Assembly: GCA_017451685.1 (NCBI GenBank)
Contig: JAFTNV010000006.1
Span: 1 to 52,909, forward strand
DNA length: 52,909 nt
Origin: Alistipes sp.
Lineage (GTDB): Bacteria > Bacteroidota > Bacteroidia > Bacteroidales > Rikenellaceae
Reading direction: 5' to 3'
In this document: piece by piece, positions 36,657-43,956 of the stretch
Layout: every line of letters starts with the position of its first letter
Numbering within the stretch: position 1 is the stretch's first letter
The notes under the pieces: model-generated
Told to the model about the DNA's origin: nothing
Seen by the model: the letters and a program-made list of their open reading frames with translations, nothing else
Database searches by the model: none
Program-made: the position numbers and the translations under genes

Positions 36657-36900
36657 AATTAAAAATAATTCCTTAATTACTCACTACTCACTACTCATTT
36701 GCAATAATCGCCCCACCACCCTTGCGGGTTACAAAAATGCAACCCGCAAAACGAATGAGTTTCTATGGGTTTCTATGAAATTGAAAATAATTCCACAATT
36801 ACTCACTACTCACTACTCACTACTCATTGCTATTAGCTCACTACTCATTGCTATTAGCTCACTACTCATTTGCAATAATCGCCCCGCCATTGCGGGTTAT
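36643..36900. repeat. Partial tandem duplication with ACTCACT heptamers
   Basis: The segment from CTATGGGTTTCTATGAAATT through tandem ACTCACT units to TTTGCAATAATCGCCCC occurs at about 36650-36714 and again at about 36767-36890, the second copy expanded by extra heptamers and two copies of ACTCATTGCTATTAGCTC. A hairpin (36722-36730 with 36741-36749) lies between them. No gene is seen in this stretch. Confidence 0.75.
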
Positions 36901-36959
36901 TCGTGCGCATTATTTATCAATTAAAAACGATAAGTAATTAGCAAATCGAAAAAAAGTAG

Positions 36960-36967
36960 TATCTTTG
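36960..36967 (+). promoter_or_regulatory. -7 element before the HU-like membrane protein
   Basis: TATCTTTG, 29 nt upstream of the GTG start. No clear TTG at -33. Confidence 0.5.
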
Positions 36968-36996
36968 CACGTTATATCATTAAATAGGAACGTAGC

Positions 36997-37803
36997 GTGG
37001 AGCTGATTACAAACATACTCATCGAGTACCTCAAGCACAACAAGCGTCTTGTTGTGCCAAAGCTCGGTGCGTTCATCGTAAAGCAGCCCGCAGGGGTAAT
37101 ACTCTTCTCCGACCTTATGCGCAATGACGATGGCGTACTGCGCTCGTTACTCATGGCATACGGCGTGAAGGAGCTCGAGGCTAACGGCATGATTGACCGC
37201 TTAGTATTCGACATACACCACGCCATAAATCGTGGAGAGAGCTACGTGATAGAGGGCTTTGGCGAGTTCGTAGCCAGCGACAACAACTCGATAAAGTTCC
37301 ACCACAAGCGCGAGCCACAGGTATTTGGTGGCAACATAAAGCCCCCCGTGGAGGCGCTGAACGTCGAGCGCGAGAAGTTACAGCGCGAGGAGGCGGCACG
37401 CCACACGCACAACCGCGAGGGCAGGGCTACGCAGCGCCCACGACAGAGTGTCGCAGGCAGCGCAGCAAAGGAGGGCGACATGATGCACTTAGGCAAGCCC
37501 GAGGCCTATCTCCGTGGCCTGAAGTACGACAACAGGAAGAACAAGAAGCGCAGCGAGGAGCGCATGGAGGTGAAGCATCGACGACCATCGCTCGCGTTGG
37601 TCGTCGTAATAGCGATAATCGTCGGAGGCCTGATATGGGGCGGATGGTGGTGGCTAAAGGGCAACAACACAGCGGTGGAGAGCACAGCCATAGTTGTAGC
37701 CACAGCGACAGATGCGCTCACGGGTGCAGATATAACGATAGACACGGCCGTCATGGCGGAGCCCATGGCAAGCGTGGAGAGTGATAACGATGTAACGATG
37801 TAG
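36997..37803 (+). CDS. HU-CCDC81-like domain protein with a membrane anchor
   Basis: 268 residues. The first 100 residues resemble the Bacteroidota HU-CCDC81 type of HU/IHF fold (ILIEYLKHNKRLVVPKLGAF, INRGESYVIEGFGEF). A basic, low-complexity region (about 110-200) leads to one membrane segment (about 200-222) and a short acidic tail. The start is GTG (36997), set by the conserved N-terminus. It lies 4 nt upstream of the sigma-54 activator. Relatives often end in a SPOR domain, which is missing here. Confidence 0.65.
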   Translation: MELITNILIEYLKHNKRLVVPKLGAFIVKQPAGVILFSDLMRNDDGVLRSLLMAYGVKELEANGMIDRLVFDIHHAINRGESYVIEGFGEFVASDNNSIKFHHKREPQVFGGNIKPPVEALNVEREKLQREEAARHTHNREGRATQRPRQSVAGSAAKEGDMMHLGKPEAYLRGLKYDNRKNKKRSEERMEVKHRRPSLALVVVIAIIVGGLIWGGWWWLKGNNTAVESTAIVVATATDALTGADITIDTAVMAEPMASVESDNDVTM

Positions 37804-37807
37804 CACA

Positions 37808-39025
37808 ATGACAGCAAACGAACTTCTAACGGTAAAGCAGCGCTTCGGCATAATAGGAAACACCGAGGCTCTCAACAACGCCATAGAGGTGGCGATGCGC
37901 GTAGCACCGACAGACCTCTCGGTGTTAGTCACGGGCGAGAGTGGCGTGGGTAAGGAGTTCTTCCCCCAGATAATACACGCATACTCGGCACGCAAGCACA
38001 GCAAATACATCGCCGTGAACTGCGGAGCGATACCCGAGGGCACGATAGACTCGGAGCTCTTCGGGCACGAGAAGGGCTCGTTCACAGGTGCCATAGAGAG
38101 CCGCAAGGGTTACTTCGAGGAGGCCGATGGCGGAACGATATTCCTCGACGAGGTGGGCGAGTTGCCCATATCTACGCAGGTACGCCTCCTGCGCGTATTA
38201 CAGACAGGCGAATACATGCGCGTGGGCTCGGCGAAGGTGCAGAAGACAAACGTGCGCGTGGTGGCAGCAACAAACAACGACCTGATGAAGGCGATAGCCG
38301 ACGGCCGCTTCCGCGAAGACCTATACTACCGTCTGAACACCGTGCCCATAAGTGTGCCACCGCTACGCGAGCGCAAGGGCGACATATATCTCCTCTTCCG
38401 CAAGTTCGCAAGCGACGTCGCCGTGCAGTACAAGATGCCTGCCGTGGCGCTGAATGATGCCGCGCGAGCATTGCTCGAGGGCTACCACTGGCGCGGTAAC
38501 ATACGACAGCTTAAGAACGTGGCAGAGCAGATATCGGCCATAGAGCAGAGTCGCGACATCACGGCCGACATACTACGTCGCTACCTCCCCGACGAGGGTT
38601 ACTCGGTACGCACCGTGGGCGCGAACAACAACAGCTACGCCGATGCCTCGACAGAGCGCGAGTTGCTATACAAGATACTCTTCGACATGCGCAACGACAT
38701 AAACGACCTCAAGCGCATGATGACAGAGGCGATGTCCGGAAGGGTCGCGACACCACGCCCCGCAACCGCGACGAGCGACGTCGTAGGCCTCCTACCCGAG
38801 CGCACACATCGCCAGGAGGAGAGCTACGACTATGCCGACATTGAGGTTGTAGACGACATCCCCGCGCGCGAGGTGACGAAGGAGGATGTGCAGCGCGAAC
38901 AGATAATACAGGCGTTGCAGCGCAACAACAACTGCCGCAAGGATGCCGCACGCGAGCTCTTCATCTCGGAGCGCACACTATATCGACGAATGAAGGCGTT
39001 AGGCATTGACGACAACATCAAATAG
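37808..39025 (+). CDS. Sigma-54-dependent transcriptional activator without a receiver domain
   Basis: 405 residues. The AAA+ domain starts almost at the N-terminus (GIIGNTEALNNAI) with Walker A GESGVGKEFF, the sigma-54 contact loop as GSFTGA (instead of GAFTGA), Walker B GGTIFLDEVGELP and the sensor WRGNIRQLKN. The C-terminal Fis-type HTH reads NNNCRKDAARELFISERTLY. No REC, GAF or PAS domain precedes it, so activity must be controlled another way. The activator - lptE - small protein - secG order suggests an envelope stress or secretion role. Confidence 0.9.
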   Translation: MTANELLTVKQRFGIIGNTEALNNAIEVAMRVAPTDLSVLVTGESGVGKEFFPQIIHAYSARKHSKYIAVNCGAIPEGTIDSELFGHEKGSFTGAIESRKGYFEEADGGTIFLDEVGELPISTQVRLLRVLQTGEYMRVGSAKVQKTNVRVVAATNNDLMKAIADGRFREDLYYRLNTVPISVPPLRERKGDIYLLFRKFASDVAVQYKMPAVALNDAARALLEGYHWRGNIRQLKNVAEQISAIEQSRDITADILRRYLPDEGYSVRTVGANNNSYADASTERELLYKILFDMRNDINDLKRMMTEAMSGRVATPRPATATSDVVGLLPERTHRQEESYDYADIEVVDDIPAREVTKEDVQREQIIQALQRNNNCRKDAARELFISERTLYRRMKALGIDDNIK

Positions 39026-39030
39026 CGACT

Positions 39031-39561
39031 ATGAAGCGATTGAGAAACATACTTATGAGGGCGGCCGTGCTCGTCATCGTGGCGGTGGCATGTGCCGGAT
39101 GCGGATACAAGGTGACGTACAACCTATCGGGAGGCTCTATACCCCCCGAGGCGCAGACATTCTCCGTGGCATACTTCCCCAACAACGCACCGATGGTGGC
39201 ACCTACGCTCAGCAACGTCCTCACCGAGGCACTGCGCGACAAATTCTCGCGACAGACGCGCCTACAACAGGTAGAGGAGGGTGGCGACTTCGCATTCGAG
39301 GGCGAGATTACGAACTACACCTCGACGACAGCGTCAGTATCGAGCGGCGACTACGCCCTCATGAACCGCCTAACAATAACCGTGAAGGTCAACTTCCAGA
39401 ATGCCGTAGACCAGACGACGTCGTTCAACAACAAGACATTCTCGTCGTACACCGACTACGACTCGTCGCAGCTACTCGTCGATGTGCAGGATCAGCTTAT
39501 CGAGGAGATTGTCGACGCCCTCGTAAACGACATATACATGGCCGCAGCGGGCAACTGGTAA
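39031..39561 (+). CDS. lptE: LptE-like LPS-assembly lipoprotein
   Basis: 176 residues with a lipoprotein signal (lipobox ACAGC) and the Bacteroidota LptE pattern CGYKVTYNLSGGSIPPEAQTFSV..., FPN, and LTEALRDKF. In relatives LptE plugs the LptD barrel in the outer membrane. Starts 5 nt after the sigma-54 activator, same strand. Confidence 0.82.
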   Translation: MKRLRNILMRAAVLVIVAVACAGCGYKVTYNLSGGSIPPEAQTFSVAYFPNNAPMVAPTLSNVLTEALRDKFSRQTRLQQVEEGGDFAFEGEITNYTSTTASVSSGDYALMNRLTITVKVNFQNAVDQTTSFNNKTFSSYTDYDSSQLLVDVQDQLIEEIVDALVNDIYMAAAGNW

Positions 39562-39574
39562 CATACGTAAGCAG

Positions 39575-40027
39575 ATGGCAAACAACGACATATCAACACT
39601 CATCGAGCACTACCCGTGGTGGAGCGAGGGGCACATAGCCCTGGCGCGCGAGCATAAGGGCGAGGGGGCACTACCCCACGCCACGGCACTCGTTGCCATG
39701 CTGCACCCCACGGCACTAATCCCTCGACGACAGGTAGATGTCGCAAGGCTCACGTACCTCAGCCATGACGACCTCATTGACCGCTTCCTCAAGCGCGAGG
39801 AGTACCGCATAGTGGCCGAGGAGGGCGTGGCCGACGACCTCGCCGCGGTAGATTGCGACCCCGAGGAGGAGATTGTGAGCGAGGATTTGGCGGAAATTTA
39901 TGCAAATCAGGGGCTATATGACGAGGCAATCGACATATATCGCAAATTAAGTTTGCTAAATTCAGAAAAAAGTATTTACTTTGCAGGACTTATTGCGACA
40001 ATTGAGCAGAAAAAGAATAAAAACTGA
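39575..40027 (+). CDS. Small cytoplasmic protein with TPR-like end
   Basis: 150 residues, no signal peptide or membrane segment. The C-terminal third, EIYANQGLYDEAIDIYRKLS, looks like one tetratricopeptide repeat. Not otherwise recognised. It sits between lptE (13 nt) and secG (27 nt) and is likely part of the same transcript. Confidence 0.6.
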   Translation: MANNDISTLIEHYPWWSEGHIALAREHKGEGALPHATALVAMLHPTALIPRRQVDVARLTYLSHDDLIDRFLKREEYRIVAEEGVADDLAAVDCDPEEEIVSEDLAEIYANQGLYDEAIDIYRKLSLLNSEKSIYFAGLIATIEQKKNKN

Positions 40028-40054
40028 TAACGAAAAATTAAATTTATAAGCTTT

Positions 40055-40429
40055 ATGTATACATTTAGTATTATCATGATTGTCATCGCAAGTATCTTGC
40101 TTATACTTGCAGTATTGGTTCAGAGCCCCAAGAGCGGCATGGCTGCCAACTTCGGTGCTGCAAACCAGACTATGGGTGTTCGTCAGACCACCGATTTCCT
40201 CGAGAAGTTTACATGGGCGATGATTGCTGCTATCGTATTCTTCTGCCTCTTGTCAGTAATCTCTCTTCCCAAGGCCGAGAAGCACGCAGCTGTAGGTGCT
40301 GCCGAGGTGAGCGCTGCTGTTGATGCCGCCACAAAGGTTGAGGAGCCCGAGGTTGTTGTAGGCGAGGAGGATATCACCGTTGAGGCCGAGGCTACCGAGG
40401 AGGCTGCCACGGAGGAGGTTGCCGAGTAA
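40055..40429 (+). CDS. secG: Preprotein translocase subunit SecG
   Basis: 124 residues with two membrane segments (about 2-22 and 52-72) and the SecG features LVQSPKSGMAANFG and a second helix FTWAMIAAIVFFCLL. The acidic Ala/Glu/Val tail of about 45 residues is longer than in E. coli SecG but usual in Bacteroidota. A terminator follows. Confidence 0.9.
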   Translation: MYTFSIIMIVIASILLILAVLVQSPKSGMAANFGAANQTMGVRQTTDFLEKFTWAMIAAIVFFCLLSVISLPKAEKHAAVGAAEVSAAVDAATKVEEPEVVVGEEDITVEAEATEEAATEEVAE

Positions 40430-40452
40430 CACCTATATCGACACACGCATGT

Positions 40453-40488
40453 GGGGATGGCTAAAAAATTAGTCATCCCCATTTTGTT
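40453..40488 (+). terminator. Terminator of the lptE-secG unit
   Basis: GGGGATGGCTAA (40453-40464) pairs with TTAGTCATCCCC (40469-40480), one mismatch, followed by ATTTTGTTT. The stem is close to that of the hairpin at 15743-15780. Confidence 0.85.
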
Positions 40489-40541
40489 TCGTGGCAGGTG
40501 GAACGCTATTTGCAACGTGGTGCATATAACCAATAAACACC

Positions 40542-41003
40542 ATGCTTATGCGACGATTTTTGAAATACCTGCTCCCCATCCTCCTATGCTTTGCCGTAGG
40601 TGCTGCCGCCATGTACTTCCAGAGCGATGCCCTCGTAGAGTGGTACCCCACGCTCGACAAGCCCGCCATAACGCCACCAAATATGGTATTTCCCATCGCG
40701 TGGTCTATAATATATATATGTATGGGTCTCTCGCTCGGCCGTCTGCGGGACTTGGGCGACAAGCGCTTTCGCGGGCTGTGGTTTCTGCAACTGGCGCTCA
40801 ACTTCCTATGGAGCCCAATGTTTTTCTTCATGCAGTCGCCAATATCGGGCTTAGCAATAATCCTATTGCTGGACATCGCCGTGTTGAGTTACACGATATT
40901 TACGTGGAGTACAAGCCGTCTCGCATCGCTACTGATGCTCCCCTACCTCGCATGGCTATGCCTCGCCACGTACCTAAACTTCTACATCTGGCTGTTTAAT
41001 TAA
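40542..41003 (+). CDS. tspO: TspO/MBR-family membrane protein
   Basis: 153 residues with five hydrophobic segments. Visible family features are WYPTLDKPAITPPNMVFPIAW and LNFLWSPMFF (usual NxxWxxxFF), plus a conserved WL-x-LATYLN end. TspO proteins bind porphyrins and related ligands. The start may be ATG 40542 or the second Met at 40548. Confidence 0.9.
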   Translation: MLMRRFLKYLLPILLCFAVGAAAMYFQSDALVEWYPTLDKPAITPPNMVFPIAWSIIYICMGLSLGRLRDLGDKRFRGLWFLQLALNFLWSPMFFFMQSPISGLAIILLLDIAVLSYTIFTWSTSRLASLLMLPYLAWLCLATYLNFYIWLFN

Positions 41004-41045
41004 CGGTATTACCATGTATTTTGTCGCGAAAAAGGTAAAAACATG

Positions 41046-41075
41046 TTGCAAATTAGAAAATTATTACTACCTTTG
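41046..41075 (+). promoter_or_regulatory. Promoter of the rpsF-rpsR-rplI operon
   Basis: TTG at 41046-41048, 19-bp spacer, TACCTTTG at 41068-41075. Leader of about 35 nt without an obvious S6:S18 binding hairpin. Confidence 0.8.
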
Positions 41076-41114
41076 CACCGCTTTATGCACAAAACTTTAA
41101 TTAATTAAACAGTT

Positions 41115-41462
41115 ATGAACAATTACGAAACCGTTTTCATTGTCACTCCCGTCCTCTCAGACGCACAGGTGAAGGAGGTTGCTGACAAATTCCAGGGCGT
41201 AATCACCGAGAACGGCGGTCAGATTGTGAATATGGAGAACTGGGGCTTGAAGAAGCTCGCTTATCCTATTCAGAAGAAGACTACCGGCTTCTACTTCCTC
41301 GTAGAGTTCACCGGTGAGGGCTCAATCATCAACACTCTCGAGACACAGTACCGTCGCGACGAGCGTATCATTCGTTTCTTAACTTTCAAGCAGGACAAGT
41401 TCGCTGTTGAGTACTCTCAGAAGCGTCGCGCTAAGCTTGCTAACAAATCACAGGAGGAGTAA
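41115..41462 (+). CDS. rpsF: 30S ribosomal protein S6
   Basis: 115 residues starting [17 protein letters not shown] with [15 protein letters not shown], both S6 hallmarks. First gene of the S6-S18-L9 operon. Codon use is biased to GCT/GGT/CGT, as in highly expressed genes. Confidence 0.96.
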   Translation: MNNYETVFIVTPVLSDAQVKEVADKFQGVITENGGQIVNMENWGLKKLAYPIQKKTTGFYFLVEFTGEGSIINTLETQYRRDERIIRFLTFKQDKFAVEYSQKRRAKLANKSQEE

Positions 41463-41465
41463 ACC

Positions 41466-41747
41466 ATGGCAGAGAACACACAGCAGGGTGCATCTGAGAT
41501 TCGTTATCTCAACCCCGTATCGGTAGATGTTAAGAAGAAGAAGTACTGCCGCTTTAAGAAGCTCGGTATCAAGTATGTAGACTATAAGGACGGTGAGTTC
41601 TTGAAGAAGTTCCTCAACGAGCAGGGTAAGATTTTGCCCCGTCGTCTTACGGGTACTTCACAGAAGTTCCAGAAGAAGGTAGCGCAGGCTGTTAAGCGTG
41701 CTCGTCACTTGGCGATCCTTCCGTTCGTAACCGATTGTATGAAATAA
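41466..41747 (+). CDS. rpsR: 30S ribosomal protein S18
   Basis: 93 residues with [36 protein letters not shown] and [11 protein letters not shown]18 binds next to S6 in the 30S platform. Three nt after rpsF. Confidence 0.96.
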   Translation: MAENTQQGASEIRYLNPVSVDVKKKKYCRFKKLGIKYVDYKDGEFLKKFLNEQGKILPRRLTGTSQKFQKKVAQAVKRARHLAILPFVTDCMK

Positions 41748-41765
41748 TAAAGAGGAGGAGAGACT

Positions 41766-42203
41766 ATGGAAGTAATTCTTATCAAAGACGTAGAGAACTT
41801 GGGCTACGTAAACGACATCGTTAATGTACGCCCCGGCTATGCCAACAACTACTTGATTCCTCAGGGTTTCGCCAAGGCTGCAACAGCTTCTGCAAAGAAG
41901 GTGCTTGCTGAGAACCTTCGCCAGCGCGCTCACAAGGATGCTAAGATTCTTGCTGACGCTCAGGCTTTGGCCGAGACTATCAACAACCTCCACCTCACAC
42001 TCACAGCTAAGGCTGAGGAGGAGAAGATCTTCGGTGCTATCACCGCTGCTGACCTTGCTGCTGCATTGCAGGAGAAGGGCATCGAGGTTGATCGCAAGAA
42101 CATCACTGTTGACTCTGTAAAGACCCTCGGCGAGTTCGAGGCTACAGCGAAGCTTCACCGCGAGGTTAAGGCTACTATCAAGTTTGCTGTTGTAGCAGAG
42201 TAA
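41766..42203 (+). CDS. rplI: 50S ribosomal protein L9
   Basis: 145 residues: N-terminal MEVILIKDVENLGYVNDIV and NYLIPQGFAKAAT, central helix, C-terminal domain (FGAITAADLAAAL). Last gene of the operon; a long hairpin follows 39 nt after the stop. Confidence 0.96.
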   Translation: MEVILIKDVENLGYVNDIVNVRPGYANNYLIPQGFAKAATASAKKVLAENLRQRAHKDAKILADAQALAETINNLHLTLTAKAEEEKIFGAITAADLAAALQEKGIEVDRKNITVDSVKTLGEFEATAKLHREVKATIKFAVVAE

Positions 42204-42242
42204 TTTTCGTGATAGCGGCGCATTAGCGGCGCTTCAATCAAA

Positions 42243-42285
42243 AGTCCGAATGGGAAATACGTGAGTATGTCCCATCCGGGCTTTC
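42243..42285 (+). terminator. Long hairpin after rplI (terminator-like, repeat family member)
   Basis: An 18-bp stem with two mismatches joins 42243-42260 and 42265-42282 across a GTGA loop, followed by TTCTC. Its sequence recurs almost exactly, in opposite orientation, at 46960-46999 after tsaB, so it behaves as a shared terminator-type repeat. Confidence 0.7.
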
Positions 42286-42324
42286 TCATGTCAGCACCAC
42301 TACCACACCACTCTGACGAAAATT
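42285..42324. repeat. 40-bp direct repeat, copy 1
   Basis: Starts CTCATGTCAGCACC, ends CTGACGAAAATT; GTCAG and CTGAC could pair across an ACC-rich loop. Identical to 42462-42501. Confidence 0.85.
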
Positions 42325-42370
42325 TTAAGGAGCACGAAGAGACTGTAGCTATATGCTCCCATCCCAAACA

Positions 42371-42411
42371 AAATCCCGTAGGCTGTACGTGAGTACTATC
42401 CTGCGAGATTT
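42371..42411. repeat. Second hairpin in the rplI-bamD gap
   Basis: An imperfect stem AAATCCCGTAGG.../...CCTGCGAGATTT with the apex TACGTGAGTA, the same apex as the hairpin at 42243-42282, suggesting that hairpin plus 40-bp repeat was duplicated as a unit. No gene is seen in 42204-42736. Confidence 0.6.
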
Positions 42412-42461
42412 CTTATTGCGATAGACTAAATCTGCTCCACTAAAATCAAAAATTATTTTCA

Positions 42462-42501
42462 CTCATGTCAGCACCACTACCACACCACTCTGACGAAAAT
42501 T
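42462..42501. repeat. 40-bp direct repeat, copy 2
   Basis: Perfect copy of 42285-42324, 177 nt downstream. Confidence 0.85.
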
Positions 42502-42527
42502 GGGAGGGTGGTATCTACTTTTGTGGG

Positions 42528-42605
42528 GTTCTATGAGTTCTTATGTTACGGTTGCCATCGACAAAAAAAACATATTAACCCATAGGAACCCATAGAAACT
42601 CATTT
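42528..42605. repeat. Member of the 10-nt TTCTATGAG repeat family
   Basis: GGGTTCTATGAGTTCTTATG at its left and ACCCATAGGAACCCATAGAA at its right are inverted versions of the same 10-nt unit seen at 36216-36368 and 52700-52733. Confidence 0.65.
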
Positions 42606-42691
42606 CTAAGTTTCATCCTCTTTGCCACGGCTCGACAATCTTTTCGCAGCAATAATTTAGGCACAATGTTCGTTATTTGAAAAATATTGTG

Positions 42692-42718
42692 TAACTTTGT
42701 GCGCTTATGCGCATAAGC
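42692..42718 (+). promoter_or_regulatory. bamD promoter element with adjoining palindrome
   Basis: TAACTTTG at 42692-42699, with TTCG at 42669-42672 as a weak -33. Directly downstream, at the expected transcription start, is the perfect 16-bp palindrome GCTTATGCGCATAAGC (42703-42718), a possible operator. Confidence 0.6.
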
Positions 42719-42736
42719 TAAAGGAAACGACTCTAT

Positions 42737-43561
42737 ATGAAACGCGGTTTGGGATATATGCTCGTAATGGTGGTGGCGGTGATGACCGTTGCCGCATGCA
42801 GCGTGGTGAACAACGCCATAAAGTCGGGAGATCCGCAGTTTGCCTACAACCAGGCCTTGGCGCTATACGACCAGGAGAAGTGGGAGAAGGCATCGTCACT
42901 CTTCGAGGCGTGCAGACACATATACATGGGCACACCCCGCGAGGACACGCTCACGTTCTACAACGCGCGATGCAAGTTCAAGACACACCGTTGGGATGAG
43001 GCGGCAATGCTCCTCGACGAGTACAGGCGTAAGTTTGCGCGCAGCCCCTTCATCGAGGATGCCGAGGGTATGTATGCGCTATGCCACTACTACATGTCGC
43101 CCGACCCCGAGCGCGACCAGACGATGACAACGCAGGCGATAATAGCCATAACCGAGTTTATGTCGCGCTATCCCGAGTCGGAGAACATCGACGAGTTCGA
43201 GGAGATGATCGACAAGCTCACGCACAAGCTCATGACAAAGAGCTACATGAACGCCTACACATACTACAAGATTGGGCGTTACAAGGCGGCAATCGTGGCA
43301 TTCAAGAATGCGATGAAGAAGTACCCCGACTCGCCATACAGCGAGGATATGTTGTACTACACGACCGTCTCGGCATACAAGCTCGCGGAAAACTCAGTGG
43401 AGGAGAAGCAGCTCGACCGCTACATAGCGATGCTCGACCACTACTACTCGTTCCTCGACCTCTACCCCGAGTCGAAGCACCTGAAGGAGGTGGAGCGCAT
43501 GGCTAAAGATGCGCGTAACTTCATCGACAAGAACAGAACGACGGATGGCAGCATGCTATAG
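42737..43561 (+). CDS. bamD: Outer membrane assembly lipoprotein BamD
   Basis: 274 residues with a lipoprotein signal (lipobox VAACS) and TPR-type repeats (FAYNQALALYDQEKWEKASSLF, YYKIGRYKAAIVAFKNAMKKYPDSPY). BamD is the essential lipoprotein partner of BamA in beta-barrel insertion. First gene of bamD-rpoZ-coaBC-recN. Confidence 0.9.
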   Translation: MKRGLGYMLVMVVAVMTVAACSVVNNAIKSGDPQFAYNQALALYDQEKWEKASSLFEACRHIYMGTPREDTLTFYNARCKFKTHRWDEAAMLLDEYRRKFARSPFIEDAEGMYALCHYYMSPDPERDQTMTTQAIIAITEFMSRYPESENIDEFEEMIDKLTHKLMTKSYMNAYTYYKIGRYKAAIVAFKNAMKKYPDSPYSEDMLYYTTVSAYKLAENSVEEKQLDRYIAMLDHYYSFLDLYPESKHLKEVERMAKDARNFIDKNRTTDGSML

Positions 43562-43596
43562 TCGGAACGATAGAGAATTAAAACACAATATACACT

Positions 43597-43917
43597 ATGG
43601 AGATTAAGAAGAACGTACCCGGAAACACCGTAACACGTAAGCTCGTAGACCTCGACACACCCACAGGTAACATCTACGAGAGCATCAACATCATCGCACG
43701 TCGTGCTAATCAGATTGCTACGGAGCTTAAGACGGAGCTTAACCGCAAGCTCGCCGACTTCTCTACACCCTCGGACAACTCGGCAGAGGAGACCTTCGAG
43801 AACCGCGAGCAGATAGAGATCTCGCGCTACTACGAGCGTCTTCCCAAGCCCGCAATCATCGCTACGGAGGAGTTCCTCGATGGCGAGATTTACTTCCGCC
43901 ACGGCGCAGAGAAATAG
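43597..43917 (+). CDS. rpoZ: RNA polymerase omega subunit (Bacteroidota type)
   Basis: 106 residues. IYESINIIARRANQIATELKTEL corresponds to the omega core helix (usual form: ANRRARQL), and the length and place between bamD and coaBC match Bacteroidota omega. Helps assemble RNA polymerase. Confidence 0.82.
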   Translation: MEIKKNVPGNTVTRKLVDLDTPTGNIYESINIIARRANQIATELKTELNRKLADFSTPSDNSAEETFENREQIEISRYYERLPKPAIIATEEFLDGEIYFRHGAEK

Positions 43918-43956
43918 TCGAAGGGCACAACGCCCATGAGGCATAAACGAGAAGAT

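Noticed and set aside
36643-36900. CRISPR-like or coding interpretation of the ACTCACT tracts and short ORFs
   Set aside because: The units are 7 nt direct tandems without spacers, and the ORFs (for example 36643-36924) are entirely repeat-derived.
40451-40999. 182-residue plus-strand ORF over tspO
   Set aside because: It is an out-of-frame shadow of the recognisable TspO protein and starts within the secG terminator.
42285-42501. CRISPR-like repeat
   Set aside because: Only two copies of the 40-mer, separated by 137 nt containing a related hairpin, and no cas genes.
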